Source of the DNA: Nothopassalora personata
Taxonomy: Eukaryota > Ascomycota > Dothideomycetes > Mycosphaerellales > Mycosphaerellaceae
Reading direction: 5' to 3'
Assembly (NCBI GenBank): GCA_033816765.1
Contig: CM066292.1
Coordinates: 5,394,001-5,458,000 of the forward strand
Length of the DNA: 64,000 nt
Shown here: piece by piece, positions 20,816 through 31,457 of the stretch
How positions within the stretch are numbered: position 1 is the stretch's first letter
Layout of the letters: each line of letters opens with the position of its first letter
The notes under the pieces: generated by a model
What the model saw: only the letters and a program-made list of their open reading frames with translations
Database searches by the model: none
What the model was told of the DNA's origin: nothing
Position numbers and translations under genes: made by a program

Positions 20816-23584
20816 ATGGCGGCTCACTTCGGCGGCAGCAGGTTAGTCGAGCTCCCGAATGGAGCGTGCGGCTTTCGAGATCTGTCTGCTGGTGGAAAGG
20901 CGCCGATATGTGGTTGTAAACGGTTCTGGTTGAATGGGCAGCTGGGAGACGCGGCTATCTGCTGGTGCGGACACCATGGATGTTTTCATGATTCCATCGT
21001 CAACCCCTTCACACCCCGGCAAACGGTGCAATACGTACAGCCGGCGAACGTCCACCCATCGCAGTCGGCGGACATCACGACCCAGCATGCTGTTCAGCCT
21101 GCTCCGACCTGGAGTGAGCTGATAGCGACGCCTGCCGGGTCTGGGAACGGTACTACTAACGTTGGCAGGCCGAATGACACTACTGGACTCGGTATAACGG
21201 CAACTTCACCGCCAGCTTCTCAGCCACAATCTATCAACACGAAGCTATGGCAGGCTCTGAATGGATTTGCGAGACAACAGGACAATGATGGACGCTCCGG
21301 CGACACCATTCGCGTCCCATCCACTGCTGTGCCGAGCGTCTGCGATGAATCAGCGCGAGCGAGCCCGACTCGTGAGCTTCGAGCGAGAATGCAGCGGAAT
21401 CCTCCCATGGCATCACCACCCGTGAACATACCAGCCGTGAACAGCAATGCCAATCGCGCGGAAGACTATAGTGCTACCGAGGTAGCCACACCCAGCGTGC
21501 AAGGAACGCCCGACTTCAGAGGCTTGATGGCACCCATGCCGCGGCCAGCCTCTACGCCCACGCGAGGTACGTTCGCTCGTCCACAAGCGCCGATCACTGC
21601 GGGCACCACATCGAGACGCGATCACGCTCCCACCGTGGCAAGACAGGCTACGCAGCCACCTGAGACGACCATGGGTCCTGCATTGTCGATACAAGAGATG
21701 TGCAATACAATCCTGGATTATGGGCGCAGGATCAACGTCCTGGAAAGCATGTCCTTCCAGAGCATGCCCATCGATCAGTTGCAGGACAGATTTGACCTGC
21801 ATGATGGTCGTCTCCTCGATCTCGAGCATTGGCGTGTCGAGCAGGACCGTGCCCAAGAAGCCGACAACACACAAGAACGGCTCAATGCTGTTGACAGCAG
21901 AGTTGGTGACCTCGAAAGCTGGCGACAGGAACAAGACCAGTCGAAGATAAGTCAAGAGACCGACGAGTCCGAAAAGCCATCAAGCAGCAAGAGACGACGT
22001 CTGCTTCCCATGGAGAACAGCTCTTTCACATCAGACGCCTCATTCGACGAGAACGCGGCCGCGCAGACCGAAGCTGTGGTACTGGCAACTCTGGCAGCCA
22101 CAGCAGAGACAGGGCCGCGCATAGACGCGCTAGAAAGTCGAGTTCTCGATCTCGAGGGCGCTGCTCTACCGTCAATTCATCGACCGTGGCACGTGCAAAT
22201 CGTTCTGCTTCCATTCGGTCGTCAGCTGCCTGGCATCTGGTTCTCCGCAACTGAGTCTTCCCGGCACTCTATCAGGTCTGCTACACAAGTTCTTGACGAA
22301 TGGAGTGGCTCGCGGCCGACATCCGGTTCGTCCTTTCTTTCAACCGCTAGCAGCGGCGCCTGGACGACAGAATCGATTGAGGCCTGGGCAAGACAGACCC
22401 AAGAAGAATGGCTTTCTCCAAAAGCTTGTGGTCCAAGTGGTACCGTCTTCCAACGGCTTGCAAGCCGCGGTCTCGTACGTGATGTGACATTGCAGTCAGC
22501 AGATGCGCGACATATCTGCAGCGCTATCTCTAGTGCCTTTGGGGAAGTGTTGAAAGTCAATGATCACGCCGATGATGACGCTACAAACGCAATGAGCATG
22601 TTTCATGGCCTGCAAGAACGATTTATTCCGTTGCGGAAGGTGAAGAAGTCAACTCGATTGCGATTCTTGAGCTCCGCTGAAATGGTCACCCCAACATCGT
22701 GGACGGCAGACTTCTTGGAATCGAGTGTCTTTATGAAGATCAACGATGGAGAGCGCCGACTATATCTGACCACATCAGAGGCTTACACACAACCATCTGA
22801 GCCTGGCTGGTCGTGGTCTTCGCTAAAAGACTTGCCTGCTTGTGATCTTCACGGCGAACCTCAGCCAGCGCAAAGAGACGACAACTTGGTAGAAGCCTGC
22901 TGGACCTACAACGATCGACTTGACTATGCCAGCAGCGCCGTCTCTTCGTTCGACGACCAGTACGGGTCGCAATGGGGTATCCCGACCGAGGGCGATGCTG
23001 TTGCAGCCGCTGACGAGCACATTCACCTCCCTTCACCAGCTGCTCCTCGTCCCTCACAGCTGCGCTCTTCCTCACTACCCAGTGCGACCTCACCTGAGGC
23101 TGTTGGAATCAAGGTATCCACAAAGCGACGCGTCGCCTCCTTCGAGCTTGAGCCAGTGGCGAATACTGTAGAGCTTTCACCGCAGTACTTCTCCAAGCGC
23201 CAACGTACATCCACATCCCCAGAAATCGAGCGACGTGGCGTCGACTTCACTCCCAGGTGGAGCCCTGCAGAAGATCCGGGCCCTGTCCGAAGCAGTCAGG
23301 CAGCTAGTAATCGAGCCAGAGGCACGACTCCATTCGCCTATCCTACTCCTCACAGCCATTTCGAGTCAAGATGTGGGGACGGCGACACTCAAGCTGACGA
23401 AGACATCTCACCGGCCCACAGCGATATTGTAGACGACCCGGAGGAGTGGGAAGGTATGCAGGATGCTGCTGACGATCAGACATACGAAGGAGTACATCAT
23501 GCAGTACACCGAAATGAAGAGGTCATTGAAGGACTATTTGACGAGGACAACCTGGAAGACGGACTCACTATACATGAAGTCTGA
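20816..23584 (+). CDS. Large unknown protein with N-terminal Cys/His motif
   Basis: Single open frame of 922 aa starting MAAHFGGSRLVELPN. Near the N-terminus is a Cys/His cluster of the form C-x-C-x(about 13)-C-x-C-x-H-H-x-C-x-H (ICGCKRFW, then ICWCGHHGCFH, residues about 32-58), a possible metal site. I recall similar motifs in uncharacterised ascomycete proteins but can name no function. Residues about 290-380 and 420-450 have short Leu/Glu repeats (VGDLESWRQEQD, DALESRVLDLEG) suggesting coiled coil, and basic KRRRLL may be a nuclear signal. A Ser/Trp-rich folded-looking part lies at about 450-650 and an acidic tail closes the protein. A small 5' intron near the first codons cannot be excluded. 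Confidence 0.7.
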   Translation: MAAHFGGSRLVELPNGACGFRDLSAGGKAPICGCKRFWLNGQLGDAAICWCGHHGCFHDSIVNPFTPRQTVQYVQPANVHPSQSADITTQHAVQPAPTWSELIATPAGSGNGTTNVGRPNDTTGLGITATSPPASQPQSINTKLWQALNGFARQQDNDGRSGDTIRVPSTAVPSVCDESARASPTRELRARMQRNPPMASPPVNIPAVNSNANRAEDYSATEVATPSVQGTPDFRGLMAPMPRPASTPTRGTFARPQAPITAGTTSRRDHAPTVARQATQPPETTMGPALSIQEMCNTILDYGRRINVLESMSFQSMPIDQLQDRFDLHDGRLLDLEHWRVEQDRAQEADNTQERLNAVDSRVGDLESWRQEQDQSKISQETDESEKPSSSKRRRLLPMENSSFTSDASFDENAAAQTEAVVLATLAATAETGPRIDALESRVLDLEGAALPSIHRPWHVQIVLLPFGRQLPGIWFSATESSRHSIRSATQVLDEWSGSRPTSGSSFLSTASSGAWTTESIEAWARQTQEEWLSPKACGPSGTVFQRLASRGLVRDVTLQSADARHICSAISSAFGEVLKVNDHADDDATNAMSMFHGLQERFIPLRKVKKSTRLRFLSSAEMVTPTSWTADFLESSVFMKINDGERRLYLTTSEAYTQPSEPGWSWSSLKDLPACDLHGEPQPAQRDDNLVEACWTYNDRLDYASSAVSSFDDQYGSQWGIPTEGDAVAAADEHIHLPSPAAPRPSQLRSSSLPSATSPEAVGIKVSTKRRVASFELEPVANTVELSPQYFSKRQRTSTSPEIERRGVDFTPRWSPAEDPGPVRSSQAASNRARGTTPFAYPTPHSHFESRCGDGDTQADEDISPAHSDIVDDPEEWEGMQDAADDQTYEGVHHAVHRNEEVIEGLFDEDNLEDGLTIHEV

Positions 23585-24631
23585 CGCGTATCGGCATTAG
23601 CGGGTAAGAAGCATGGGAGGACACGACGGAGTGATGGCAAGCCTTGGATGGTATACTACACACAACAGCCCAACCCAATGAGGAGTGGCATTTTTCAGCC
23701 ACATTGTAGAATGGCTCTCAGATCATTTTTAGATCTAGCTGATATGAGGTAGACTCTCCAATCTGAACAATATTTGAACGAAGTCATCTTCTCGATCCAG
23801 ATGCTGCTAATTCGCATCGTGGCCAGGGCAGCTCTGGCATGATCTGATGTGAGCGCCATCCATCTTCCGCATCGGGTAGCACAGCGCGTAGTTAGCCAGC
23901 ATTGGCAAGGTAGAGGCATACGTATACGCAAACCATCACAGTGGCATTGCGACCTACTCCGAGGAGCAGTGTACAGACGGATGGTACAGGTCACGATATA
24001 GGTCACGAACATAGTCCTCGACACCGGCGTACAGCACTGGAGCTGTCAACCCTACTAGTATGTAGCATAGTAGTCCTGGTGAATAGTGATCATCACGTAT
24101 CCCCAGTCGCAGAATCGCTCGCTGGGAATTGTACTCTTCGGGCGATACGTAGGCGATACGTACTCTTCGTACCTGACAACAGCGAAGCTCTTGACTCCAT
24201 ATGCGTTCGGTGCGCTATACCCTCGTGCTTTCATACCAGGCGAGCTTCGAACTCGGCACAGCGGCACAGTGCTCATCACCGCAGGACGCGAGTCGCCCTG
24301 CAGCACCAACGTCTAGGTAAACGTCCTCGATACTTCCCCTCCCCCCAGTCTGCCGATGTCCCCCAGCTGCACATGAATCTCAATCAAATCTCATCTATAT
24401 TGGAAACTCGGTTTTTGACTGCTTTGAGGTGCAACGACGGGCCCTGCAGGCCGCTCGTACGTCGCCCCCGGCTAATAAGTAAACATAGGGTTGGGCGTTC
24501 CGAGGTGCAACCTAGAGTGTACGGGCCCATCATATCGGTATCCGCTGGGGGGGCATTCGGCGAACTGGAACTGGGGGAAAGAGGGGAAGGACTAATAAGG
24601 ACGCAACGTCTCCTCCGCCTTGAGAGAGCTG
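23585..24631. other. Intergenic region, no supported gene
   Basis: About 1 kb with overlapping short frames on both strands, none with a domain or good start context. It contains a small tandem repeat of GGCGATACGTA near 24140-24165. Nothing else was identified. Confidence 0.4.
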
Positions 24632-25317
24632 ATGCTAACTAATGCTGATGCGGAGCAATATGTGAGAACTTGCATGCACCACTTGCTCTTGGGTCATCAC
24701 GACACTTTAATCCTCCAATGGGCTCGAAACCCTCCCCATGCAGCGTCCCTCGGCACAACAAGGCCCTTCCTTCCCACGGTCGCCGATAGCCTCCGACATG
24801 CCGCTAATATCTCCTGCTGGTCTCCATTTGTGAATGCGATGCTGGTATTGACAGCATTCCCAGAGCATGTGCATCGTAAGCGCATGGTTCCCCGCAAACT
24901 TGTCTTGTGCTGCAGGGGCTGGCGCATCCTCAGTGTGGAGAGAGTTCAGGGAAGACGTGAAGAGGGGTACAGCCGTGAGCGACATGTACAAGGGCAACTC
25001 CCCACAAGTCCAAAAGCCGTGCAGAAGACAGCCCGGGGTCTGGTTGCTGGGCGTACATGGTGGCGTTTGTTCGAGCAAGAGTGGCATGGTCTGGAAAAAA
25101 GAGTTCCGGATGGCGTACGGAGACGTTTGTTAGGCGTGCCGCGAAGCTGTTTCTGGATACATCCCTATAACGACCTCATGTGTTGCAGAGCATCGCTGAT
25201 GGGCTGCAGGCGGTGGATTGGTACGTGGCGCAGAGCACTAGAAGTAGTAAGATGCTGTTTGGCGAGAGGATCCTGGGTCTTGTCGGAGAAAACGTGCTTC
25301 AGATATTTGACGCCTGA
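24632..25317 (+). CDS. Doubtful 193-aa gene model
   Basis: Three putative exons, 24632-24875, 24916-25124 and 25189-25317, keep frame across GTAAGC...GCAG (40 nt) and GTTTGT...GCAG (64 nt, with a TATAACGAC branch-like sequence). The joined end reads KEFRMAYGD then SIADGLQAVDWYVAQ and continues to a stop, which looks like real protein. The first intron is unusually short, and the model could instead start at the ATG at 24867. The middle part has several cysteines (CRRQPGVWLLGVHGGVC). No family is recognised and no signal peptide is obvious. It may be a gene, a decayed gene or chance. Confidence 0.28.
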
Positions 25318-25908
25318 GGAGCAGGCAGGCCGAGACGGAATCGCCGCAACAATCCTGGCAGCAAGTCAGTTTGGTTGAGGATGCTGGATGTGTGCGAGGT
25401 TCTGCGCACCCGGCTCTTAGGTTTTGTACTGTGGCTTGACGGGCTTGGACATCGTCTTGCTCGCTGTGGCTGCTATTGAGATCGTCACATTGACGCCGTA
25501 ATGCTCGCAGTCTCGGTCACTCTGTGAGCAGCATATCGTGATGATCCAGCTTGATGGGTTTGAGACGTGGAGACACCAAAAACGAAGCGAGTTCGGCTCA
25601 CAGGCTGGCCTTTTGCATCGGCTGGCCTTCATTCACTTGACCCGGCGTGGCGCGAGCTGGCCTGCAGCACGGACTACTTCTCGCGAAACGGTCCCTTGTC
25701 AATCCATGCACGGAGAGCGTGGGACAGCAAAGCTCCTCTTCCCCGAACACTGATACTGTGCGGGGATATGAAGCTGAAATAGCATATTGTACCACGCTGA
25801 TCTGGTATTTTCTGATTTTCAACCCTCTTGGGCACCCTCTCTAGCCCTCCAACCTCTCAGCCAACCAGGAACGAAACGGTTTGTTATTCTTTGGAAGAAT
25901 CAGTCACG
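25318..25908. promoter_or_regulatory. Upstream region of alcohol oxidase gene
   Basis: About 590 bp before the oxidase ATG with no supported coding sequence. The region just upstream of the ATG is pyrimidine-rich, as in strongly expressed fungal genes. Confidence 0.4.
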
Positions 25909-28153
25909 ATGACGATCCCCGACGAGGTTGATATCATCGTGTGCGGTGGTGGATCATGCGGGTCAGTCGAAGTGGCATCGGAGGACAATGGTGGCAGTAC
26001 TGACGAACAACAGTTGCGTCGTTGCTGGCCGTCTGGCCAACTTGGACCACAGCCTCCAGGTCATGCTCATCGAGGCTGGTGAGAGCAACCTCAACAATCC
26101 ATGGGTGTACCGTCCTGGTATCTACCCAAGGAATATGAAGCTGGACAGCAAGACTGCCACCTTCTACTACTCCCGACCATCGGAGTGGCTGTCTGGTCGT
26201 CGTGCCATCGTTCCGTGCGCCAACATCCTCGGTGGTGGTTCCTCGATCAACTTCATGGTTGGTGGCAATGATTAGGCAATGATATATAAAAGCAGCTCGA
26301 TTGCTGACCTGGTACAGATGTACACCCGTGCCTCCGCTTCCGACTACGATGACTTCCAGGCGAAGGGCTGGACCACCAAGGAATTGATTCCATTGATGAA
26401 GAAGCATGAGACATACCAGAGGGCCTGCCAGAACCGTCATCTCCATGGTTTCGATGGTCCAATCAAGGTCTCCTTCGGCAACTACACATATCCAGTCATG
26501 CAAGACTTCCTTCGTGCCGCCGAATCACAGGGCATCCCAGTTTCCGACGATCTCGAGGATCTTAACACCGGCCACGGAGCTCAGCACTGGCTCAAGTGGA
26601 TCAACCGCGACACTGGACGTCGATCTGATTCCGCCCACGCCTACATCCACAGCACCAGGCAGCACTACGAGAACTTGCATCTCGTTTGCAACACCAAGGT
26701 CGATAAGGTCATCTTGGAGGGCAATAAGGCCGTTGGTGTGAAGACCGTCCCAACAAAGCCTCTCCACCCCAGCGAGAACAAGTCGAGAATCTTCAAGGCA
26801 CGGAAGCAGATCATCGTCAGCGGTGGCACTCTCAGCTCGCCATTAATCCTCCAGCGCTCTGGTATCGGTGATCCGCAGAAGCTCCGTAAGGCGGGCGTCA
26901 AGCCAATCATCGACCTCCCAGGTGTCGGTCTCAACTTCCAGGACCACTATCTGTTCTTCTCCTTGTACCGTGCCAAGCCATGGGCAGAGTCATTCGATGA
27001 GTTCGTCCGAGGCAACAAGGAAGTCCAGGACAAGGTCTTTGGCCAATGGGAGCTTAATGGTACCGGTCCATTGGCCACGAATGCCATTGAGGCCGGTGTC
27101 AAGGCACGTCCATCCGAGGAAGAACTCGAGTGGATGAAGTCGTGGCCATTCCCAGAGTTCTTGTCAGGCTGGGACAGCTATTTCAAGAACAAGCCCGACA
27201 AGCCAGTCATGCATTGGGCTGTCGTCGCTGGCTGGTTCGGTGACCATATGCACGTTCCACCTGGCAAGTTCTTCAGCATGTTCCACTTCCTGGAGTAAGT
27301 ACATCGAAGGGTCCTGGGCACTTTCCTCCATGCCTGAGACATTTACTGACCTTGAACCCTTTGCTTTCAGGTACCCATTCTCTCGTGGCTTCACTCACAT
27401 TACCAGCCCCAACCCATACGAAGCTCCAGACTTTGATGCTGGCTTCATGAACGACCGCCGTGACATGGCACCAATGGTCTGGGGATACATCAAGTCCCGT
27501 GAGACGGCTCGCCGCATGGATGCCTACGCTGGTGAGGTCATCGACAAGCACCCATTCTACGCGTACGATTCTCCAGCTCGCTGCAAGGACTTGGACCTCG
27601 AGACCACTAACGCCTACGCTGGCCCGGACCACATCACCGCCAACATCCAGGTCGGTTCTTGGACCGTTCCGAAGGAGGCCGGCAAGGCTCCAGAGCCATC
27701 GTACATGAACAACCACCAGCAACACATCCAGGAGGATCTCCAGTACAGCAAGGACGATCTTCTTGCCGTCGAAGAGTGGGTCAAGCGCCACGTCGAGACT
27801 ACCTGGCACTCTCTCGGTAAGCATAAGCACAATCTGGTCCACTTAGCCACCATGGCATTGTTAACAATAATCCAGGAACGTGCTCCATGGCACCAAAGAA
27901 CGGCAATAGCATTGTCAAGCACGGTGTGCTCGACGAGCGCCTCAACGTCCACGGCGTCAAGAACCTCAAGGTCGCCGATCTGTCCATCTGCCCAGACAAC
28001 GTCGGTTGCAACACCTACAGCACTGCGCTCCTCATCGGAGAGAAGTGTGCCGTTCTCACTGCTGAGGACCTCGGCTATACCGGTCGTGCTTTGGACATGC
28101 GCGTTCCGGACTACCAGGCCAACCGTGAGATCACTGGTCTTTCCAGGTTGTAG
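25909..28153 (+). CDS. AOX1: Peroxisomal alcohol (methanol) oxidase, GMC family
   Basis: Five exons: 25909-25961, 26014-26257, 26318-27294, 27371-27816 and 27876-28153. All junctions keep frame and give 665 aa, the size of yeast methanol oxidases. The FAD enzyme oxidises methanol and other short alcohols to aldehydes with release of H2O2. The dinucleotide fold is DIIVCGGGSCGCVVAGRLA, split by intron 1. Family landmarks include NILGGGSSINFM, SGGTLSSPLILQRSGIG and LPGVGLNFQDHY. The active-site pair is H571 (WHSLGTC) and N619 (GCNTYST). The last residues are SRL, a peroxisomal PTS1 signal. Codon use is strongly biased, with CCA favoured for Pro, suggesting high expression. Intron 2 has an unusual GTTGGT donor. 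In plant-associated fungi such enzymes may use methanol from pectin. Confidence 0.95.
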
Positions 28154-29590
28154 GTGGCATGGCCATGAAAGTAATGAAAATGAAAAAGGAAACCGAATGT
28201 GGTTGATATGTATTTATGTGACTCGTAACGATGGAAATGAAGTAACACCGTCGTTCGCTTCTTTATCGCTCATGACGTTGTCGTGATTGATCTCGTCATA
28301 CCCCTCGTACATTTTGTCAAGAACTCGTTCGCTTGATTGACCAATCATGCATCAGGTCACTTCCTCCATTTTCACGCTCTGTTTTACCTCAGCGAGCTCA
28401 GACGCTTCTAGTATAGCTAATGCAATGTAATCAATTGGACGGTAGTCCGCTCAAAGCTAGCCTCGGCGAAGCGTCTGAGATCGAATGGGGCACGTTTTAG
28501 TATAACTTATTTGTAGTAGCGTCGACAACGCGACTTTAATTCGCCTTAGCGACATAACAATAATACGCACATAATTGTTATACAGTAGATTTAAGTCATA
28601 GCGCCAACTGTATTATACAAATAAATATAGTTTATACGCGTATATATATCTACGTTATATACAAAGTCTAGCCTCGTAGACAAAATGCGATTTTATTAAA
28701 CTCGATTTAATATGTTATAGAGACCGTTATACCCGTGTTATATATAATTCATATATCGTATATCCTTCTTTTAAACTATCTCTTAATACGCCCGGCTTTT
28801 ATTTCTTAAAGAACAATATTTATTATATTATTTCTTATACAAAGATATATTCGTTATGTTCTTTACTAGTTACGCGTCGTAAATTCGTTAATATCGAAAT
28901 CGGGTATTGCGTAGATAGTAATCGTAGGTCGTCCTAGTAGGTAGACGATACTATTGTCGATTGAGATAGAAGCGCTAAAGTACGCTCTTTAATGTAGTAT
29001 CGTTCATAGCGATATAGTAATATTACGATAGGGATGTATACCTTCGAAGAGAATGTTGTTCTCTATATACAACGCGAAAATCGTAAGCACCAAAACAGGC
29101 CCTATTTAGTCTTCGACTCGCTGCGCGAATTAGCGTCGGGTCGCTGTGATTGGCCAAATCCCTGGTGCCCGCTCTCGTACTCTTAAGCAATTCCAGTAGC
29201 GAGTCTGAGCCGGCTGAGGCGAGTTCTGTTCGGGTCCCGTCCATCAATGTTCTCGGTGATATCGATCTACGGCATATATACATACAAAAAAGCAATGGAC
29301 CACCACTCAAGCAGCACTGCAACATGTTCCCAATCCTCACACGATGGTTGCTGCTGTCTCTCACAAACGCAGAATGTCCTCGTGCCGACTTGCAACTTCT
29401 GGACGGAAACTCCTGCCCTAGCTGGAAAAGAGTAATGTGTTCCGATCAGGACGGATAAGACTTAAGACAGTATCTTGATATATACTGCAGTAGCGGTTCG
29501 TCCATAGCTTCGTGAAATCTAGTGCTCTTCTCCACGACCAGAACGCACTATACAGCACAACATTGCCCACAGGTCTCAGCAAAAAGCGCC
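28154..29590. other. Intergenic region with AT-rich, RIP-like core
   Basis: 1.44 kb between the oxidase and Dabb-GFA genes. The oxidase 3' region (to about 28450) has normal composition. Bases about 28500-29060 are AT-rich with many TpA and few CpA/TpG but retained CpG, like the RIP-damaged island further right, and have no open frame. This is probably a decayed transposon fragment. After about 29100 composition returns to normal. Confidence 0.55.
28394..28482. repeat. Imperfect 15-bp inverted repeat
   Basis: Arms at 28394-28408 (GAGCTCAGACGCTTC) and 28468-28482 (GAAGCGTCTGAGATC) match at 14 of 15 positions in opposite orientation, with a 59-nt loop. It sits about 240 bp after the oxidase stop and just before the AT-rich core. 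It could be a transcript hairpin or a transposon end; no partner end was found on the other side. Confidence 0.45.
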
Positions 29591-30382
29591 ATGACGGACA
29601 CTATTACCCACATCGTGCTGTTCAAGTATAAGCCGGACATCACATGGACACAATTCGAGGAGCACTTTTCGACTTTCAAAGCACTCAGGACAAGATGCCT
29701 ACGAGATGGCAAGCCATACATGAAGTCGATGCGAATGGGCAAGAACCGCAGCTGGGAGCCATTCAACAAAGGCATGACCCATGGCTTTGTTCTGGAGTTT
29801 GCAAGTCAGGATGACCTGGATTACTATCTTACCAAGGACGAGATCCATGCGGAGTTCTCACGGAACGCGAAGCCTTTGATCGAGGACAGCGTTGTCGTAG
29901 ACATCCGGGACGGCATTCTCTTCGGCGCAGCAGCACCGCATCCTTCTATCAACGAGGCTGCTCTTTCTGGCTCTTGCCACTGCGGCGAGTTGCGCTGGAC
30001 CGCGAAGCTCGACAAAGCAGAGCATGTTCTGTGCCACTGCGGTACCTGCCAGAAGCTTGGAGGTGGGCCCTACAGCTGTAACCAAATCATCGCAAAGGAG
30101 GATCTTGTTGTTACAAAAGGCCAGCCGAAAGTCTATACTTATCAAGGAGCCTCAGGAAAGGACGTACGATGCTTCTTCTGTCCGACATGTACGAGCCACA
30201 TCTACCATCACCAGGACGCAATGCCGGATAAAGTCATTGTGCGAACGTTGCTGCTTGAGGGTGGCAATCAGATGCCGGCGACTGGCGAGATCTTCGCGGA
30301 AGGGCGTTTGAGATGGGTGAAGGACTTGCAAGACTCAGTCCAAACGCCGGACACTGGCAGCGAGAGGAGTGCAAAATTGTGA
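29591..30382 (+). CDS. Dabb (stress-responsive barrel) - GFA zinc domain fusion
   Basis: Single frame of 263 aa from the ATG at 29591. An in-frame ATG at 29522 would add 23 residues, but the Dabb domain starts right at MTDTITHIVLFKYKP, so I prefer the inner start. Residues 3-about 105 form a dimeric alpha/beta-barrel (Dabb) domain with HIVLFKYKP and HGFVLEF strands. Residues about 126-235 form a GFA/CENP-V fold with zinc ligands C129-x-C131, C148-x-C150-x2-C153 and C197-x2-C200 (SCHCGE, CHCGTC, CPTC). GFA proteins were named for glutathione-dependent formaldehyde handling, but many members have other or unknown roles. The upstream neighbour is an oxidase that may produce formaldehyde. No targeting signal is visible. 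Confidence 0.88.
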   Translation: MTDTITHIVLFKYKPDITWTQFEEHFSTFKALRTRCLRDGKPYMKSMRMGKNRSWEPFNKGMTHGFVLEFASQDDLDYYLTKDEIHAEFSRNAKPLIEDSVVVDIRDGILFGAAAPHPSINEAALSGSCHCGELRWTAKLDKAEHVLCHCGTCQKLGGGPYSCNQIIAKEDLVVTKGQPKVYTYQGASGKDVRCFFCPTCTSHIYHHQDAMPDKVIVRTLLLEGGNQMPATGEIFAEGRLRWVKDLQDSVQTPDTGSERSAKL

Positions 30383-30879
30383 AGTGAAGCGCCAACGGAA
30401 TTTCACGATTTCTTCCGAGATCGGCGCCGATGGCGAGCATGTGAAGATCTAACAATATCAGATTGTCAAAGAGTCAGCCTTTGCCGACGACCCCTCCGCT
30501 AATATCACCCCCAAGACCCCAGAAACTACCATCACGACCACGTGGAGGAGCAAGGCGCCATTATCCAGAGCCTCACGCTCCTGTATGAAGTGTCTGTCAG
30601 GAAAGATGACCTGCCACTCACCGAGAAGAAGTTGGCCGGCAGCTTCAATTGGACAGGGTTGGGACTCGAATGTCTGTGGTCAAAGTGGACACTGTACGCA
30701 CAGCCTCGTAATGTGTTCAGGCATCGACTGGCCGGGGCAACTGCAAGATCCTGGGAGCGGAGCAAGTGTCATTAAACCGCGGTTGAACCAGCGGTGGCCA
30801 ACAGCAGCGCCCGAGCGCAGTCGATATATCATGCATCCGCTCGTGGCCAGTCTGGAATCGAATTTCGTCAAGCAGCGAT
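30383..30879. other. Intergenic region
   Basis: About 500 bp between the Dabb-GFA gene and the MFS remnant, with no supported gene. Frames on both strands lack domain content. Confidence 0.35.
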
Positions 30880-31457
30880 GATTGAACAGGTCCATGCTTC
30901 CCAATGATCAGTAGCGAGCGATGGCCATCTCGATCCAGGATAGCGCCGATGAAAGATCCGAGAGCGAAATTCACGAAGACTGCTAGCGATGTGATCCATG
31001 ATACTGTGCTTGGTGGATATGCAGCGAGTTGATGTGTTTGACAGTATTGATGAAAGATGCCGATGCACTTCACCCAGCCCGTCGAGCAAAGAAGTATCAG
31101 CAGTATTTGATTAACCGGAGTGCTGTCGCGAGTCCGTACCGAATGGCATAAGAGGCAGCAGAAGCATCCGACCACGCAAAGCCATGCCTGCATACCGCCA
31201 TCTGGATTCTGTCGAGGATCGAATGCACCTGGTGGTGGACCACTAGATGCGACTGTAGTTCCACCTTCCTCAACATCATGCACTCCTTGTACTCCTGATA
31301 GAGCGGCAGCTTCAGCGCTAGTATGCGCTGGACCGCTCGCGTTTAGGTTCGCGACGAGGTTCGAGATGGCTCTGTCATGATCGCGGTTCTCGCGAGGGTC
31401 TTTCTCGTCGAACGGCGAGTTGGAGGCGTGCTGGGAGGAGTGCTGGCTCACAGGCAT
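30880..31457 (-). pseudogene. Truncated MCT-like MFS transporter remnant
   Basis: Reading from the ATG at 31457, a Ser/Asp-rich cytosolic N-terminus leads into PDGGMQAWLCVVGCF, the MCT-family TM1 signature. It continues through GWVKCIGIFHQYCQTHQL and SWITSLAVFVNFALGSFIG to RSLLIIG, that is about three membrane segments. After that the frame loses all transporter character and no later helices are found in 30717-30880. About 30 residues between TM1 halves (HSVRTRDSTPVNQ) may be an unspliced intron. A full transporter needs 12 helices, so this is a 5' fragment or decayed gene. It is distinct in sequence from the intact MCT-like gene at 4771-6218. Confidence 0.7.

Noticed and set aside
26258..26317. 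Premature stop in the oxidase frame at 26273
   Set aside because: It lies in a 60-nt GT-AG intron; splicing restores NFM-MYTRAS and the known fold order, so it is not a pseudogene.
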